This document shows, in pieces, positions 24,266 through 35,399 of a stretch of 64,000 nt of DNA. The position numbers and the translations under genes were made by a program. The notes below the pieces were generated by a model. It saw only the letters and a list, made by a program, of their open reading frames with translations. It searched no databases and was not told where the DNA came from. This stretch comes from Geosiphon pyriformis (lineage: Eukaryota > Glomeromycota > Glomeromycetes > Archaeosporales > Geosiphonaceae). The first letter of the stretch is position 1; each line of letters opens with the position of its first letter. The stretch covers positions 866,984-930,983 of the forward strand of contig JAAOMT010000200.1 of assembly GCA_016748015.1 (NCBI GenBank), written 5' to 3'.

Positions 24266-25186
24266 AATAAGTATTAGAATTTGGAATGACCAAAGTGGTT
24301 TACATAAAAATTGAAAATCAAATTTGAAAAATGCAACATAATTATTGTTTAAATAGTTAAAGATGCTAATTAATCATCAAAAAACTTCTAAAGAATGCTC
24401 AATTATTTAATCAGAGATTACTACTCTTAAATTTGTAGAATGTAGGAAATACTCTCAAAAATTTCTAAAGAAAAAAAATGCCCAGATGTAAAACTCTACA
24501 TTGTTAAACACAATGGGAAAATAAAACTGACGTTATTATGAATAAATTGTCTAAACGTTAATTTAACATTTTTTATTACTATTTAAACTTCAGATTATAA
24601 AATTCAAAGAATATTTATAGTTCAAGCAGAACAATATCTACTCCAAAACTCGCATAACATCTATATTGTCGTTATAATTGAAATTTCCTTATCAAGCGAG
24701 ATGGTGCTCGAATGAAGATTAAAGATTGTTGACATAGATTCTTTAGGAAAATATAAAATTATCTAAAATTGCCCAAGTTATTTCATTCTTTAGCGGATTA
24801 AAAATTTGAATAATAAGAGTTTATAGTCAATTTTGTCATTTAAAAGGAATATTTGGAGATAAAACTTATTATTAAAATTAAATACGAATGCAAAGTGAGT
24901 TATATAATTAAACATCTTTATAATTTATTCTAAAACTAGGCGAATAATTAGCAAGAGGTTATTTAGACCTAATATAAATAAAATTTAATTTAAAAATAGT
25001 GTCATTTCTACTCAAATAAATTCTAAATTTGAAAATGAAAGTCATTTTATTCCCAATATTTAAAGTATATTTGTTTAAGAAAATTTTTAAAAAAGATATC
25101 CATTCACAATCTTAGACTCAATCAAAATTTAGATTTTGTACAACCATAACACGTTTTGAAGAATACCCTTTTTAAAAAGCCTGTTT

Positions 25187-25419
25187 ACGGCATTGTAAAT
25201 TCATCCATCCGTTCTATATTCTATAATATTGTAGTGCAAAGAACAATGACCTACCTCTTGCCTTTTTCGACTAAAATAATCAATTATAAAGGCTGATCCA
25301 TTTTTTAGGATATTGTTTGCATAGCATAACAATTCATATGTTAAATTGGAATATAATATAACTTTTTTAGCATTCTATTTCAATTGATATTGTTTCTTAT
25401 AACATCTTTTTCTATAAAA
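25187..25419 (+). promoter_or_regulatory. Promoter of peptide copy 2
   Basis: TATAAAA at 25413-25419, 122 bp before the ATG. CAAAGAACAATG at 25237-25248. The inverted pair is present in the weaker form ATTGTT...AACAAT (25312-25333). CATTGT at about 25188. Confidence 0.55.
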
Positions 25420-25534
25420 CTGGTCGTGCCTTCCCAATTTCTTTCATTCAATCCAACCAAAAGAACTTAAAGAAAAGGAAAAGAAACTGAATTCTCAAAT
25501 TCAAATTCAAATTAAATCAAATAACTTAAACAAA

Positions 25535-25666
25535 ATGCAACCAACAACCAACAATCAATCTTCATTCAATCCACTCTCAATCATCGCTCCTGGCAACGGC
25601 TCAATTAAAGGACCAACCGGTGACCCAGACGATGGCAGTGGCACTGGTCAATGCTCAATCATGTAA
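25535..25666 (+). CDS. CaaX-box peptide copy 2, candidate lipopeptide pheromone precursor
   Basis: Same 43-residue product as copy 1, ending in the CaaX box CSIM. Relative to copy 1 it has four synonymous changes (Ile16, Thr28, Asp32, Gly34) and no amino-acid change; it is identical at DNA level to copy 4. The A-rich leader carries an extra CAAATT repeat compared with copies 1 and 3. The transposon at 23531-24265 separates it from copy 1. Function as for copy 1: probable prenylated, secreted signal, inferred from length, CaaX end and multicopy arrangement. Confidence 0.8.
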   Translation: MQPTTNNQSSFNPLSIIAPGNGSIKGPTGDPDDGSGTGQCSIM

Positions 25667-27044
25667 AATTCGCAGAGTATATATATTGAAAATTCTCTTT
25701 TTTCGACCATCCAATAATAAGTGTGAAAAATTATCATCAGCACTTCCGAATTATATACTTCAAGTTAATGTAATGCAAATTTAGACTCTTTACATAGTTA
25801 TCTAGCTATTATTAATCAATATTAAAGCAAAAGTCAATAGAATTATTTATAATGAAATGATATCGCATATTTTTCTTTCACTATTTATTAATATTAATTA
25901 TCTATTAGCATTACTTTTATAAAAGTCATTGGTTTTACTAAAGTTCAAAAAAAATACTTCTAGCATCTAAACTTAATAAAGGAATGCTTTAACTGAAGAA
26001 CTATAGAACTTTTTTTTCAAGAAAAAATTTGGTTTTATATCATAAATAAAATACAGCTACTCGGGCACTTTTAAGGTATATTCTTAGTGAACTTGAAAAG
26101 TGAATTATTCAACGCAAAAATTGAGCCTTAGATATTTTGAATCCCAAAAAAAAAGAAACCTAAATAAAAAATCTGAAGTTTTTACTGCTAATAAAATTTT
26201 TGATTTTGCTGTAGGAAATGCATAACTACTATTTAAAGTAATTTTAAATGTTATGAGCCATTTTTCGCTACTTTTTTTAGCTTAATTTAAATTTTGATGA
26301 CATAACTCATTTAAGTTTTTGAATTATTGTTTCTAATTTAAAAATTTTACGGGCAAAAAAAAATTGACATAAATATATAAAGTGTCACGATAGAAGGTTA
26401 TTAGACTAGAAAACAAAAAACTAATATAATATATATTAAAATTTAGAAATAAACAGTTAAACATGACATCCTTTTTTGAAAAATAACGAATTATTTAAAT
26501 TGGGTTAAATTGTTTCGCCCTTTAGCAGGTTTCGGTTTGAATCTCTAATTAGCAGCTATTCGAATAAGGCGTTGAAATAATTAAATTACAAAGCAGGAAT
26601 CCTTACAATTAATACAGGAGAGGGTAGCAAATTTATCTAAAAACTAAAATAATAATAAGTGTCAATTTGGTATGGGTAGATCGAAAAATTCGAGCTTTTT
26701 AAAATAAATTTTCATATGCACACTTAGCAAAAAGTTTTTAAAGCCTCATAACATAAATAATATTTTTTACTAATTACTTATTAATTCAAAGTTTCTCTCA
26801 TATCAATTCAGATTAATTTTGGTATTCAAAAGCATTCCGTTTATAGATTGATACTTGTACTAAAAGTCAATTTATTCACGATTTTTTTGGTATATTTGCT
26901 TATGTAAAGGTTTTAAAAATATATTCATTTGCAATCTTAAATTCAAAGGTATTTTGCATGCTAGTGATAAATTTTCTTGCATGTAATACTCATTAGCATA
27001 CAGTTAAACATTAGAAACTGAAATAACCGAAATTAGAGTTTTTA

Positions 27045-27358
27045 ACATTGTCTGTGAATAATAAGTATTCTTTGTACAACTATAATACCTTTTTGAAGAA
27101 AACCATTTTGAAAGCCTGTTTACGGCATTGTAAATTCATGCATCCGTTCTATAATATTGTTGTGCAAAAAACAATGACCCACCTCTTGCCTTTTTCGACT
27201 AAAATAATCAATTTTAAAAGCTGATCCGTTTTTAGGACATTGTTAGTATAGCTAAACAATGCGTTTATCAAATTCATGATTAAATTGAATAATGGTTTGA
27301 CTTTTTTAACATTCTGCTTCAGTTAATATTGTTTCTAATCATATCTTTTTCTATAAAA
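27045..27358 (+). promoter_or_regulatory. Promoter of peptide copy 3
   Basis: TATAAAA at 27352-27358, 121 bp before the ATG. Element CAAAAAACAATG at 27165-27176, with one change from the other copies but the AACAATG core intact. Inverted pair CATTGTTAG...AACAATG at 27238-27261. CATTGT also near 27052 and 27126. From the TATA box to the ATG this copy is almost identical to copy 1. Confidence 0.55.
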
Positions 27359-27472
27359 TTGATCGTGTCTTCCCAATTTCTTTTCATTCAACCCAACCAA
27401 AGTAACTAAAAGAAAAGGAAAAGAAATTGAATTCTCAAATTCAAATTAAATCAATCAAATAACTTAAACAAA

Positions 27473-27604
27473 ATGCAACCAACAACCAACAATCAATCCT
27501 CATTCAATCCGCTCTCAATCATTGCTCCTGGCAACGGCTCAATTAAAGGACCAACTGGTGACCCAGACGATGGTAGTGGCACTGGTCAATGTTCGATTAT
27601 GTAA
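27473..27604 (+). CDS. CaaX-box peptide copy 3, candidate lipopeptide pheromone precursor
   Basis: Same 43-residue product ending CSIM, but the most distinct at DNA level. It differs from copy 1 by eight synonymous changes (Ser10, Pro13, Ile16, Ile17, Asp32, Cys40, Ser41, Ile42). This is striking because its leader and the 3' flank from about 27645 onward are nearly identical to those of copy 1. Thus the coding part differs more than the flanks, a sign of gene conversion in one of the two. No intron; start context as in the other copies. Confidence 0.8.
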   Translation: MQPTTNNQSSFNPLSIIAPGNGSIKGPTGDPDDGSGTGQCSIM

Positions 27605-28470
27605 AAGTTCCAGAGTATTCATATTGAAGATTCTCTTTTTTCGACCATCCCAGTAAATTGTATGAAAAATTATCGTCGGCACTTCTTCAAGTTAATATAA
27701 TGCAAATTCGGACTCTTTACATAGATATCTAGTTCTTAATAATTAACGGTCGATAGAATTACTCGCAACTAAAGGATACGGCATATTTTTATTTCACTAT
27801 TATTTAATATTAATTGTGTATTAGCACTAGAGTAATATAATTTGGTTAGTTTTAACAAAATATTCTTAATATGTAAATTTGATAATAATAGGCTTTAATT
27901 TTTGAACCAAAAAATCTTTTTTTGTTCAAGTAAAATAAAGCTATTTGGACCTTTAAAAATATCTCACTTAATATCAAAGTGAAACTTGAAAGTCAAATAA
28001 GAACCTGTTCAATCTTTACTAACTCAACTCATACCTGATATTTACCTTAAAAATTAATAAATTTTGAGAGGAAAGAAATTAAAAGCTTGCAATAAACTAT
28101 ATTTCTCTTAACAAAATTCATTGAAATTAAAATTAACTGTTTTATTTACGCTCAAATTATTCTATTCGATTTTTTTATTTAAAGTCATCAATTTTTCCTA
28201 AAAATATCTTTTAACACTGGAAAAAATCTAATCTCTAATTTATACTTGTAATATGAATTGATAATAGAAGTTAAAATGCCAAAGTTTATTATACTAAAAA
28301 TGCTTCTATAAAATATTGCTTTTGCAAAAACTATATTTTTAATACTGCTTTAAGAAAAAACAATATTACATTGTATTTTTCATGACTTTTAGCTATTAAG
28401 CATTAAACTCTTGATGTAAAAATTTAGAATTTCTTTTTTATTGTAATCTAAGCTTAAAATTTTCTTGATA

Positions 28471-28478
28471 ACAATAAG
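28471..28478 (+). other. Empty target site of the transposon in unit 1
   Basis: Unit 3 reads AACAATAAG here, where unit 1 has AACAAT, then the 735-bp element, then AATAAG. The AAT is present once here and twice around the element, which defines the insertion and its 3-bp duplication. Confidence 0.75.
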
Positions 28479-29484
28479 CATTAGAATCTGGAATGACCAA
28501 AGTGGTTTTACATAAAAATTGAAAATCAAATTTGAAAAATGCAACTTAATTATTGTTTAAATGGTTAAAGATGCTAATTTATCATCAAATAACTTCTAAA
28601 GACTGCTGAAATATTTAATCAGAGATTAATATTCTTAAATTTGTAGAATGTAGAAAATACTCTCAAAATTTTTTAAAGGAAAAAATGCCCCGATGTAAAG
28701 CTCTTTATGGTATAACACAATGGGAAAATAAAACTGCCGTTATTATAAATGTATTGTCTAAACGTTAATTTAACATTATTTATTACTATTTAAACTTCAG
28801 ATTATAAAATTCAAAGAATATTTATAGTTCAAGCAGAACAATATCTACTCCGCAACTCGCATAATATCTATATTGTTCTTTATAATTGAAATTTCCCTAT
28901 CTTCCTATTTTCGACTTAAGAATTGAAGAATGGAAACGAGATGGTGCTCGAATGAATATGAAAGATTGTTGAACATAAATTCTTTGGGAAACTATGAAAT
29001 TATCTAATATTGACCAAATTATTAATTCTTTAGCGTGTTTAAATTTGAATAATAAGAGTTGATAGTCAATTTTGTCATTTAAAAGGAATATTTGGAGGTA
29101 AAACTTATTATTAAAATGAAATACGAATGCAAAGTGAGTTATATAATTAAACATCTTTATAATTTATTCTAAAACTAGGCGAATAATTAGCAAGAGCTTA
29201 TTTGAACCTAATACAAATAAAACTTTAATTTAAAATTACTATCATTTCTATCCAAATCAATTCTGAATTTAAAAGCGTTTGTTCATAGATTGATACTTTT
29301 ACTAAGAAAACAAAAATGCTATTTTATTTCACATTCACTGAATTTCGAACATAAATCTTTCCACACATTTCACTTGTAAAGAGATTCCAAAAAAATCATA
29401 TTTAAAATCTTTAATTCAAAAGTATTTTGCATGGTAGTCATAAATTTTCTTGCATTAAGATGTTGTTAAACATCAAAAATTGAA

Positions 29485-29784
29485 TAATAGAAATTTAAAG
29501 TTCTTAGCATTGTCCGTGAATAAACATGTATTCTTTGTACAACTATAACTCAAAAGTCTGTTAACGGCATTGTAAATTCATGCATTCATTCTATAATATT
29601 GTAATGCAAAGAACAATGACCTAAAACTTGCCTTTTTCGAGTAAAAATTATCAATCTTAAAATCCGTATTTAGAATATTGTTAGCATAGCTTAACAATGC
29701 ATCTGTCAAATTTATGATCGAATTAGGCTTTTTTAATATTCTGCTTAATTAGTATTGTTTCTAATCACATCTTTTTCTATAAAA
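29485..29784 (+). promoter_or_regulatory. Promoter of peptide copy 4
   Basis: TATAAAA at 29778-29784, 122 bp before the ATG. CAAAGAACAATG at 29607-29618. Inverted pair ATTGTTAG...CTTAACAATG within 29676-29699. CATTGT near 29509 and 29568. The TATA-to-ATG leader matches copy 2. Confidence 0.55.
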
Positions 29785-29899
29785 CTGGTCGTGCCTTCCC
29801 AATTTCTTTCATTCAATCCAACCAAAAGAACTTAAAGAAAAGGAAAAGAAACTGAATTCTCAAATTCAAATTCAAATTAAATCAAATAACTTAAACAAA

Positions 29900-30031
29900 A
29901 TGCAACCAACAACCAACAATCAATCTTCATTCAATCCACTCTCAATCATCGCTCCTGGCAACGGCTCAATTAAAGGACCAACCGGTGACCCAGACGATGG
30001 CAGTGGCACTGGTCAATGCTCAATCATGTAA
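29900..30031 (+). CDS. CaaX-box peptide copy 4, candidate lipopeptide pheromone precursor
   Basis: Same 43-residue product ending CSIM. Its DNA is identical to copy 2 over the whole frame, and the leader and the first part of the 3' flank also match copy 2, so these two are the most recently homogenised pair. A deletion of about 30 bp relative to copy 2 occurs in the 3' flank, near 30130. Role inferred as for the other copies. Confidence 0.8.
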   Translation: MQPTTNNQSSFNPLSIIAPGNGSIKGPTGDPDDGSGTGQCSIM

Positions 30032-30499
30032 AATTCGCAGAGTATTTATATTAAAAATTCTCTTTTTTCGACCATCCAATAATAAGTGTGAAAAATTATC
30101 GTCAGCACTTCCGAATTATATACTTTAAGTTAATGCATAGTTATCTAGCTAATAATAATCAATATTAAAGCAAAAGTCAATAGAATTATTTATAATGAAT
30201 AGATATCGCATATTTTTCTTTCATAATTTTTTAATATTAATTGTATATTAGCATTATAGTAATATAATTTGATTGGTTTTACCAAAGGTTAAATTAAATA
30301 TCCTAGTATTTAAATTTGGTAATAAAATGCTTTAATTCAAGAGCCATAAAATCTTTTTTCTCAAAACAAAATCAAGCTAATTGGACCCATAAAAGTATAT
30401 TTCTTAATGACGAAGTGAAATTTGAAAGTTAAATAAGAAACTAGTCAATTATTACTAACTCAACTCAAAGCATTCGAATATTAAGATGATCATAAACCT

Positions 30500-32340
30500 T
30501 GTAAAAAACCAAAACCTGAATTAAAAAGTCTTGATATTTAATTTCTGAATTTAGTTTTAAAAAACTGTGAAGTCGTTTTCACCATGCAGGAAAATATTTT
30601 AAGTTAAATCAAATTTTTAAAATATAAATTATATTACTTTTAATTGTTATTTTAATTTGAAAACTTATCAGCAAAGCAGTAGCAAAAATCTTGAATTTCT
30701 TTATATAGCTTTCAAATTATTCATATATTCAGCAAAAAAGTGAAGCTTATTCTTTTATACGATTATTCCCTACTGAATAAAGCTATTTCCCAAAGTCTAT
30801 TTTGAAACTTTCCACAGAATTAATCTAGAGCCTCTGACAAGAAAACTGCGATCATTCAATTCTCAATAGTGTGAAAATCATTAAAATCAGTCATGAAAAA
30901 TTCTATGGTTTGAATTATTTAGTTATCTTAATTGTTTGATTTCTCGCTTTTGTGTTGAAGCTGGAAATTTCGAAAAAAAAATTCAAATTATCAATTCTAA
31001 GGATTTTTTGCTTTAGCAACTTTAAAACCAAGGTTTTTTCATTGAATCTATTTGTGTATTAAATATTAATAACTTATCTACTCCATTAAAATTTCAATTC
31101 TGTAATATTATGAAATTATTTCTTAATTATTTCGGTGAATTAATAAACTGTCAAAAATAAATAAAAAAATATCTCTCTCTTTGATGCTAGGGATATTAGG
31201 CTCAATTAGATTTTTATCATATTTTATATTAATCATAACTAGATTCACTCAAAATCTTGATTTAACCTAATAAAAAATAAGCCATTTTTAGAGTGTTAGC
31301 GACATTATTAAGAAAATATTCAAGGTAACAAATACTATAAAGCTATTTATTATCATTATGATACACTATAGATAACAGGAAAATGAAACCCTATTTAACA
31401 AATATTAATGCACTTAAGCAATATTTCCTCTTTGCATAAAGAATTTCTCCAAGAAAATTTGTTCCGAAAACATATATTGATATAATTCACCAAATTCTAT
31501 TTTTATCGGATTTTTGAGCACATCATGAAAATCTTGAAATTAGAAAAACTCACCCCAACAGCTGAAACAGAGATAAACCTTTGTAAAAAGTAAACAAAAT
31601 CTATTTTATTTACCCCATATTCATCTTCAAAATTATTAAGTTTTTGAAAGCAAAGTGATTAAAAGCTTGGAATTAATATATATCATCGAATTAAAATTCA
31701 ATTATTTCTCCACACTCAAAATATTCTATGGCACTATTTTTATTTGAAGTTATGAGTTTGCTTAAAAATATTTAGAAGAAATTTAAGCCCCAATTTTTAC
31801 TTTTAATATAAATTAATAATAGAAATAAAATATCGAAGTTTATTATGCTGACAATTGAAAAAATGCCTCTAAAAACGATTGCTTTTGTGAAAGAATATAT
31901 TTTTAATACTATTTTGAACTTATAGTTATTAAGCAACAAAATTTCTGATATAAATTTAGAATTTATTTTTTATTGATGAATTTATAGCAATAAATATAAG
32001 AAAATATTTTCAAGGATTATTATTTAATATAAAATTATTTAATTTTGAATATCTCAAGATTGTCAAACAAATATTTATACAAAATTCGATATAAAATTAT
32101 CCAAAATTTAGATTCATTATTATTTAGATAGTAAAATATGTTAATTTAATCATAAAAAACTTATAGAAAATACTGTATTTCTTAATATTAACGAAAAAAT
32201 AATATACAATCAGAAAATAAAATTTTTAAATTTTCAGGGTTTAGAAAATACCCTCAAAAAATTATTAAAGAACATAAATAAACAAAGTGCAAAGCTCTTC
32301 ATGGTTAAAAACAATTGGAAAATAAAACTAAAAAGTTAAA
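30500..32340. other. Spacer between copies 4 and 5; no gene seen
   Basis: AT-rich sequence. The latter half (from about 31640) again matches blocks following and preceding other copies, so it is diverged array DNA. No sixth peptide frame or CSIM-coding end was found. Confidence 0.6.
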
Positions 32341-33009
32341 AATGAAGCATTGTCTAAACGTTAATTTAAAATTTTTTTATTAGTATTTAAACTTCAGATT
32401 ACAAAATTCAAAAATATTTATAGTTCAAGCAGAACAATATCTACTCCGCAACTCGCATAATATCTATATTGTTCTTTATAATTGAAATTACCCTATCTTC
32501 CTATTTTCGACTTAAGAATTGAAGAATGGAAACGAGATGGTGGTCGAATGAATATGAAAGATTGTTGAACATAAATTCTTTGGGAAACTATAAAATTATC
32601 TAATATTGACCAAGTTATTTCATTCTTTAGCGTGTTTAAATTTGAATAATAAGAGTTTATAGTCAATTTTGTCATTTAAAAGGAATATTTGGAGGTAAAA
32701 CTTATTATTAAAATGAAATACGAATGCAAAGTGAGTTATATAATTAAACATCTTTATAATTTATTCTAAAACTAGGCGAATAATTAGCAAGAGGTTATTT
32801 AGACCTAATATAAATAAAAATTTAATTTAAAAATAGTGTCATTTCTACTCAAATCAATTCTAAATTTAAAAATGAAAGTCATTTTATTCCCAATATTTAA
32901 AGTATATTTGTTTAAGAAAATTTTTAAAAAAGATATCCATTCACAATCTTAGACTCAATCAAAATTTAGAGTTTGTACAACTATAACAATTTTTGAAGAA
33001 TACCCTTTT

Positions 33010-33258
33010 AAAAAGCCTGTTTATGGCATTGTAAATTCATCCATCCGTTCAATAATATTGTAGCGCAAAGAACAATGACCCAAATCTTGCCTTTTTCGAC
33101 TAAAATGGTCAATTTTAAAAGCTGATCCGTTTTTAGGATATTGTTTGCATAGCATAACAATTCATTTGTTAAATTTATGATTAAATAGAATATAATTTAA
33201 CTTTTTTAACATTCTGCTTCAATTAATATTGTTTCTTATCATTCCTTTTTCTATAAAA
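33010..33258 (+). promoter_or_regulatory. Promoter of peptide copy 5
   Basis: TATAAAA at 33252-33258, 111 bp before the ATG; the leader has lost about 11 bp compared with the other copies. CAAAGAACAATG at 33066-33077. Inverted pair in the weaker form ATTGTT...AACAAT (33140-33161), like copy 2. Confidence 0.55.
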
Positions 33259-33362
33259 CTGATCTTGCCTTCCTAATTTCTTTTCATTCAATCCAACCAA
33301 AAGAAATAAAAGAAGAGGAATCCTCAAATTCAGTTTAAATCAAATCAAATAACTTAAACAAA

Positions 33363-33494
33363 ATGCAACCAACAACCAACAATCAATCTTCATTCAATCC
33401 ACTCTCAATTATCGCTCCTGGCAACGGCTCAATTAAAGGACCAACTGGTGACCCAGATGATGGTAGTGGCACTGGTCAATGCTCAATCATGTAA
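33363..33494 (+). CDS. CaaX-box peptide copy 5, candidate lipopeptide pheromone precursor
   Basis: Same 43-residue product ending CSIM, identical in DNA to copy 1. Identity to copy 1 continues past the stop to about 33537; beyond that the flank switches to the copy 2/4 type, and the upstream region is also copy-2-like. This sharply bounded patch looks like a gene-conversion tract. The last copy of the array; diverged array sequence continues to about 34 kb. Role inferred as for the other copies. Confidence 0.8.
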   Translation: MQPTTNNQSSFNPLSIIAPGNGSIKGPTGDPDDGSGTGQCSIM

Positions 33495-34760
33495 AAGTTG
33501 CAGAGTACTCACATTGAAGATACTCTTTTTTCGACCATCTCAATAATATGTGTGAAAAATTATCGTCAGCACTTCCGAATTATATACTTCAAGTTAATGT
33601 AATGCAAATTTAGACTCTTTACATAGATATCGAGCTCTTAATAGTCAAGATTGAAGCAGAAGTCAATAGAATTATTCATAACGAAATAATATCGCAAATA
33701 TCTCTTTCACTATTTTTTAATATTAATGGTTTATTAGCATTATAGCAATTACTTTTATACAATGTGATTGGTTTACCAAAGGTAAAATAAAACTTTGCTA
33801 ATATTTAAACTTAATAAATTAATGCCTTCACTCAGAAAAAATATTGGGTTCCTATTATCGATAAATGAAGCTAAATAGACGTTCTCAAAGTATATTCCTG
33901 GTGGCAAAGTTAATTTTGATTCAAAAACTTATATCAACTCAAAAAAAATGATTTAATTATTTTTAAATTCCAAAAAAATAGAAACTCAAATCAACAGATT
34001 GAGACTGTTACTGCTAATAAAATTTCCGATTTGAAACATGATGGCATAGAAATTATATAACTTTATATAGAAAATTTTAAATATGTTGAATCATTTTTAC
34101 TGTATGAGAAATTTTTATGGAGTGAGTTAAGACCTTAAATTAACAATTCTAACTTAAAAAGTTTATCAGAAAAGGAATGTCAAGCAATTTTAAATTTCTT
34201 GAGAATAGCAATCAAACTATACAAATATTTTTCAAATAAAAAAGTTGTTAAAAAGGAAATATGTATATTGTTAAATTATGAAATAAAATAAAAATAATGC
34301 TAAAATTAATAAAAATCTTGAAATTAAATTGAAGAAATTGCAATTATTGAATTTTCTTTACTAAAATGTAAAAGGTTTAAAATTACAAAATGTTTTAAAA
34401 TCAATTTTACATATAATTTATTTTTTTAAACAAATATATTGTTTTTATGATATTAAATATTTTTATAAGACCAATTAATTAAAATAAAATAAAATAAAAT
34501 ATTTATACAAAACCATGGCTAATCGTGTATAAAAAGTGCATAAGCCGCGTTTAATAGGGAACATGTATTTGTCGAATTTATTTAAATAGCAGCTGAATCA
34601 CACCATATGCAAAAAAACAAATTACACAAATCATTTTTATTACATTAAAAAACTATCCAATTTTTCATTGGATTCATCAAAGTAAAGGTTTTTGATATCC
34701 TTAAAATTTCTTTGATATTTACATCAGAAGTGGTTAACTCTTAGATTAGAAGTTAGCATT

Positions 34761-35395
34761 AATGAAGATTCCAAAACTTAGATTTACTGTCAATGATGAT
34801 CCTGGCATAAATGCCACAAATAGAAAGAAAGCTCTGGCCTTTATTGTAAAAGCTATTTTGACCGAATATCTTTAACCCCCAATTCTATTTCACAAAAATT
34901 CTCTTATGGGAAACATCATCAAAACCAATGCAAAAGCTGACTCTCAAAACTGAACCACTCTTCAGCCGATGATGATTCCACCAAATATAAAGATCGTAGT
35001 TGGAGAAAGTCCTCGTTTTATATTCAAGCAACAATTGCCTTGGGAATCGTGGATTTGTCACACATTTATGCACAGGAGAATTCTCCTTCTCTGGAATCCG
35101 GTATTTCATTAATCCTAACAAACTATTTATTACGTTTCATGTCAACAGATCAATTGGAACCAACCGATGTTCGAAATTGTCGGTATCAAATCATTTGGAA
35201 TTTAATTTTTAGTGGATCGATAAAGCGCTAATGCCTTAAACTTGGGGAAACTAGCTTCCGAAAGGTATCCCATGTATCAGGAACTGGTTTTTTTGATGTC
35301 GATGGAGCAAATCAATTCGCAATCGTGAGTAAACCAGAAATATCATGGGATGGGTTACGAAGAAGGTGTGTATATTCACTTTTGTGTTGTTTGAT
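34761..35395 (+). pseudogene. Unrecognised decaying gene
   Basis: Three open blocks in a region of higher coding character. The first starts at ATG 34761 (MKIPKLRFTVNDDPGINATN) and stops after 38 codons. The second, about 34970-35230, includes KYKDRSWRKSSFYIQATIAL and DVRNCRYQIIWNLIFSGSIK. After a single TAA it continues in the same frame with LGETSFRKVSHVSGTGFFDV and AIVSKPEISWDGLRR. The in-frame stop and the frame change between the first two blocks suggest decay, unless small introns rescue it. No family recognised. Confidence 0.35.
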
Positions 35396-35399
35396 TCAA

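Larger units (their letters stand above)
21640..34000 (+). repeat. Tandem array of five diverged 2-3.5 kb units
   Basis: Five units share, in order: a block with GTCTAAACGTTAATTTAA-type sequence and AGAACAATATCTACTCC (seen near 21700-21800, 24545-24640, 28755-28850 and 32350-32440); a promoter block with CAAAGAACAATG; and a 132-bp open reading frame followed by a conserved 3' block with TTTTTTCGACCATC. Start codons lie at 22502, 25535, 27473, 29900 and 33363, so spacings are 3033, 1938, 2427 and 3463 bp. Spacing differs partly through insertions, including the 735-bp transposon in the first unit. All units have the same orientation. Confidence 0.9.

Noticed and set aside
28897-29154. Minus-strand frame (WSILDNFIVSQRIYVQQSFI) repeated at 32493-32675
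   Set aside because: The frame recurs only because the repeat units are similar DNA; it is broken in the unit near 24.7 kb and differs in length between units, so there is no sign of protein-level constraint.
22502-33494. CRISPR-like or satellite explanation for the repeats
   Set aside because: Units are 2-3.5 kb, diverged in spacers, and contain a conserved coding frame with a promoter; there is no short direct-repeat/spacer pattern.
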